Source: Pseudomonadota bacterium (GTDB taxonomy: Bacteria > Pseudomonadota > Gammaproteobacteria > Pseudomonadales > Azotimanducaceae). Taken from it: DNA of 7,306 nucleotides. The stretch is taken from contig JAQBYL010000201.1 of NCBI GenBank assembly GCA_027622495.1, positions 1 to 7,306 of the forward strand. Reading direction: 5' to 3'. The translations under genes and the position numbers were made by a program. The notes beneath the pieces were generated by a model. It ran no database searches and had not been told where the DNA came from. It was given only the letters and a program-made list of their open reading frames with translations. Of the stretch, positions 5,963 through 7,306 are shown piece after piece. The first letter of the stretch is position 1, and every line of letters begins with the position of its first letter.

Positions 5963-6073
5963 ATTGACCAAAATAGATGAAGGCGGTTTGTTTGACCTGT
6001 GGGGAATTCAGCACAGATCGACACTCTGCAGGGTGGGAAACTCCCCGCATTGCTTGGAAATGAGGTCAGGTTG

Positions 6074-6307
6074 ATGGACAGGGGAGACTGGAAAAAACGA
6101 TCGCTTGGTTGCTGGTTGGCAGTGTTTCTGTATTCGGGTGCAGCCTTGGCTGAGCCTCCCGCTGAGCTGATCAAGAAAACTCTGGATGGGCGCTGTCTTG
6201 CGCCGAATCATCCTGAATACTGGGACACCAAAATCTACGTCGCTAAAACGTCGATGCAGGCATGTATTGAAAGTGGTGGCAGTCAGACAGAATCCCGCCA
6301 GGGCTGA
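6074..6307 (+). CDS. Small secreted two-cysteine protein
   Basis: A 77-residue precursor. The N-terminus has charged residues (WKKR), a hydrophobic stretch and the cleavage site AALA before E27, a clear Sec signal peptide. The mature part is about 51 residues with two Cys (C41 and C64), likely disulfide-bonded in the periplasm. The block from DGRC to ACIESGG, with HPEYWDTK between, resembles a small repeat I remember next to or fused with bacterial HNH-type nucleases (C...YY-x-x-TK-x-F...CL-x-SGG). That is recall, not a search, and no nuclease is nearby. The Cys at 13 is not in a proper lipobox, so I do not call it a lipoprotein. The start is ATG 6074 with GAGG eight bases upstream; a longer start at 5999 would bury the signal peptide. 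It converges with the RND remnant, 3 nt away. Confidence 0.6.
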   Translation: MDRGDWKKRSLGCWLAVFLYSGAALAEPPAELIKKTLDGRCLAPNHPEYWDTKIYVAKTSMQACIESGGSQTESRQG

Positions 6308-6310
6308 GTG

Positions 6311-6418
6311 TCAGATCGGCAACGCCTGTGGTTGGTCACTGGGTTGAGGTGCTTCGGCAATCCCCAGATCGTCGAGGATGCAGTAAGCGGCAGGTACCAC
6401 AAACAGCGTGATCAGTGC
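6311..6418 (-). pseudogene. Last 35 codons of an RND efflux permease
   Basis: The frame from GCA (6418) to TGA (6311-6313) reads ALITLFVVPAAYCILDDLG and then a polar tail ending QPQALPI. TLFVVPAxY is the usual end of the last membrane helix of AcrB-type RND transporters, which pump drugs or other compounds out in exchange for protons. The rest of the roughly 1,000-residue permease is absent. The fragment joins directly to the middle of the membrane fusion protein gene in a different frame, so one deletion probably removed the end of that gene and almost all of this one. It has no start or ribosome site and cannot work as a transporter. Confidence 0.6.
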
Positions 6419-6800
6419 GCACGACTTCACCACGCCATTCGTGGGTGGCACCGGCGAAGCGTGCACGAAGGGTTACCGGAAGTGTTTCTGCGCCATAGTC
6501 TGCATACACCATGGGCAGATCGCCATCGTATGGGGCCTTTATCCAGGTGCGATCAAGATCGCGCTCGGCCCGGGCAAGCACTGCCTGTGCTTCGAGGTAG
6601 GTGGCTTCGGCGATGCGCAGGCGATTCAGCGCATCGTCTCTTTGTGAATCACTGGTGGCTGCTTTCGCCTGTTGAAGGGCGACCTGATAGTCGAGCGGTT
6701 TTGTGGGGCGCTGGTCGACAGTAGGACCAGTCATGATGAGCAGGGCGGCCACCGCGAAACCGCCAAGCACGGTCAGGATCGGCAGGACGACCCGCTTCAC
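6411..6800 (-). pseudogene. RND membrane fusion protein, internally deleted
   Basis: A periplasmic adaptor (HlyD/AcrA-type) that would link an RND pump to an outer-membrane channel. Seen: the N-terminal anchor MKRVVLPILTVLGGFAVAAL; then, without the expected first lipoyl and barrel part, DYQVALQQAKA; a hairpin of helices (about 50-85, with LEAQAVLARAERDLDRT); the second lipoyl half TWIKAPYDG; then DLPMVYADYGAETLPVTLRA; and HEWRGEVVRTD, where similarity stops. The likely joins are after residue 36 (about 6692), residue 93 (about 6521) and residue 130 (about 6410). The frame then runs through the permease remnant in the wrong phase to a stop at 6336. Only about 130 of the usual 350-400 residues remain. 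The start is GTG 6800, overlapping the upstream stop as GTGA. Not expected to function. Confidence 0.7.
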
Positions 6801-6959
6801 GATTCGGGCCTTTTGAGGTCAGATCCGGTTTGTTCCATGCCGGCGGTTGCGAATTCGATCAGGCGGTTGACGTTCAGGCTGTGATCCGATGACTGCCCGA
6901 GCATGGTCGGCATCTGCGCGGCGAGGTCGACCGCGGGCAGGGGTGTCGGTCCGAGGCAA
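6797..6959 (-). pseudogene. Possible TetR-family regulator remnant
   Basis: Just upstream of the fusion protein gene, one frame reads DLAAQMPTMLGQSSDHS, then NVNRLIEFATAGMEQTG, and ends at TGA 6797-6799, overlapping the GTG start of the next gene. That is typical spacing in an operon, so this is probably the end of a preceding gene. In another frame a TTG (6959) opens MPRTDTPARGRPRR, which looks like the basic N-terminus of many TetR regulators. The two would be head and tail of one gene joined by a deletion around 6925-6932. TetR genes often precede RND pump genes, which supports the idea. The helix-turn-helix itself is missing and the C-terminal part has no diagnostic motif, so the family is a guess. 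Confidence 0.33.
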
Positions 6960-6983
6960 GCTCAATATTTCAATGCCCAGGTG

Positions 6984-7306
6984 TCAGCGCAGATGCGATC
7001 TCATGTCGCGCAACGTGTTACAGGCTTCTTCTACCAGGTCGGCCATGATGACCCTGACCGGTCGAATTTCATTGAAGTAACCAATGCTCTGACCGGCGCC
7101 GGAGTGAATGAGCGGTTCGATGTCGTGTTCTTCGATGGCACCCAGCAGGTCGCCCACCAGCACGTCCTGATAGGGCATCTTCAAAGGAACAGGTGCGTGT
7201 TCGGCCTCCCACTCAGAACTCCAGGCAGAGCGGATCTGGCGGAAGGTCTTGCCGGATTCGGATCGGGTAATCACCGTGTCACCACTACCGGCGGCTTTGA
7301 GCTTGG
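6984..7306 (-). CDS. Nitronate monooxygenase-like FMN enzyme, C-terminal part
   Basis: The last 106 codons of a gene that enters from the right edge. The frame reads AGSGDTVITRSESGKTFRQI, then SAWSSEWE, a VPLKMPYQ segment, SGAGQSIGY and IRPVRVIMADLVEEA. This is the C-terminal pattern of the nitronate monooxygenase / 2-nitropropane dioxygenase family: TIM-barrel FMN enzymes that oxidise nitronates or act as related oxidoreductases. ITRS-x-SGK and the GxGQ-x-xG turn are the parts I recognise. The catalytic His and the FMN-phosphate loop lie outside the window. The fragment shows no frameshift, unlike the remnants that follow it on the same strand. The true substrate cannot be told from this end of the protein. 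Confidence 0.78.
   Translation of the reverse strand, partial: KLKAAGSGDTVITRSESGKTFRQIRSAWSSEWEAEHAPVPLKMPYQDVLVGDLLGAIEEHDIEPLIHSGAGQSIGYFNEIRPVRVIMADLVEEACNTLRDMRSHLR

Noticed and set aside
6074..6307. Lipoprotein call for the small secreted protein because of SLGC.
   Set aside because: The residue at -3 is Ser and the hydrophobic stretch lies after the Cys; AALA before E27 is a better cleavage site.
1..7306. CRISPR arrays, tRNA or rRNA genes, transposases or integration sites.
   Set aside because: I saw no regularly spaced repeats, no cloverleaf sequence and no recombinase motifs on either strand.

Overview
The window looks like a piece of a gammaproteobacterial chromosome. The AceA tail at the left edge is of the long Pseudomonas/Marinobacter type. 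A CRP/Vfr-like site, a PilD-type prepilin, a bactofilin and an RND efflux remnant fit the same group. There are no tRNAs, rRNAs, CRISPR arrays or transposases. The species cannot be named from the sequence alone.

Left half, all on the + strand. It begins with the 3' end of isocitrate lyase (1-527), closed by a strong intrinsic terminator (563-597). The gap that follows is not empty. It holds the last repeat of a TPR protein (about 616-750) whose stop overlaps the next start codon as ATGA. Then come a PLP enzyme of the cystathionine gamma-synthase/methionine gamma-lyase family (747-2021), a GltS-family sodium/amino-acid symporter (2064-3440) and a 61-residue protein with a probable CxxxxH...CxxC zinc site (3454-3639). 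The close spacing suggests that the enzyme, transporter and small protein share a transcript. After a 148-bp gap with two inverted repeats comes a second pair: a bactofilin (3788-4309) and a divergent class I methyltransferase-like protein (4358-4945), separated by a hairpin.

Right half, mostly on the - strand. A two-gene unit reads leftward: a two-TM HAMP protein without an output domain (5438-5883, frame broken near 5722), then a PilD-type prepilin (4966-5427) starting 10 nt after its stop. A good CRP/Vfr site (5947-5962) sits where a class II activator site would lie for this unit. The opposite strand of that intergenic region leads to a small secreted two-Cys protein (6074-6307).

The last kilobase is decayed. 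On the - strand, reading right to left, are the 3' end of an FMN nitronate monooxygenase-like gene (6984-7306, off the edge), a possible TetR regulator reduced to about 50 codons, a membrane fusion protein missing several internal blocks, and the last 35 codons of an RND permease. The order nmo-(tetR)-MFP-RND is still recognisable, but each efflux gene has been shortened. With the TPR stub and the broken HAMP gene, this gives several deletion scars in 7.3 kb. Either the genome is eroding by medium-sized deletions or the assembly has collapsed here. That pattern, and the HAMP/prepilin unit with its CRP site, are the most interesting content.
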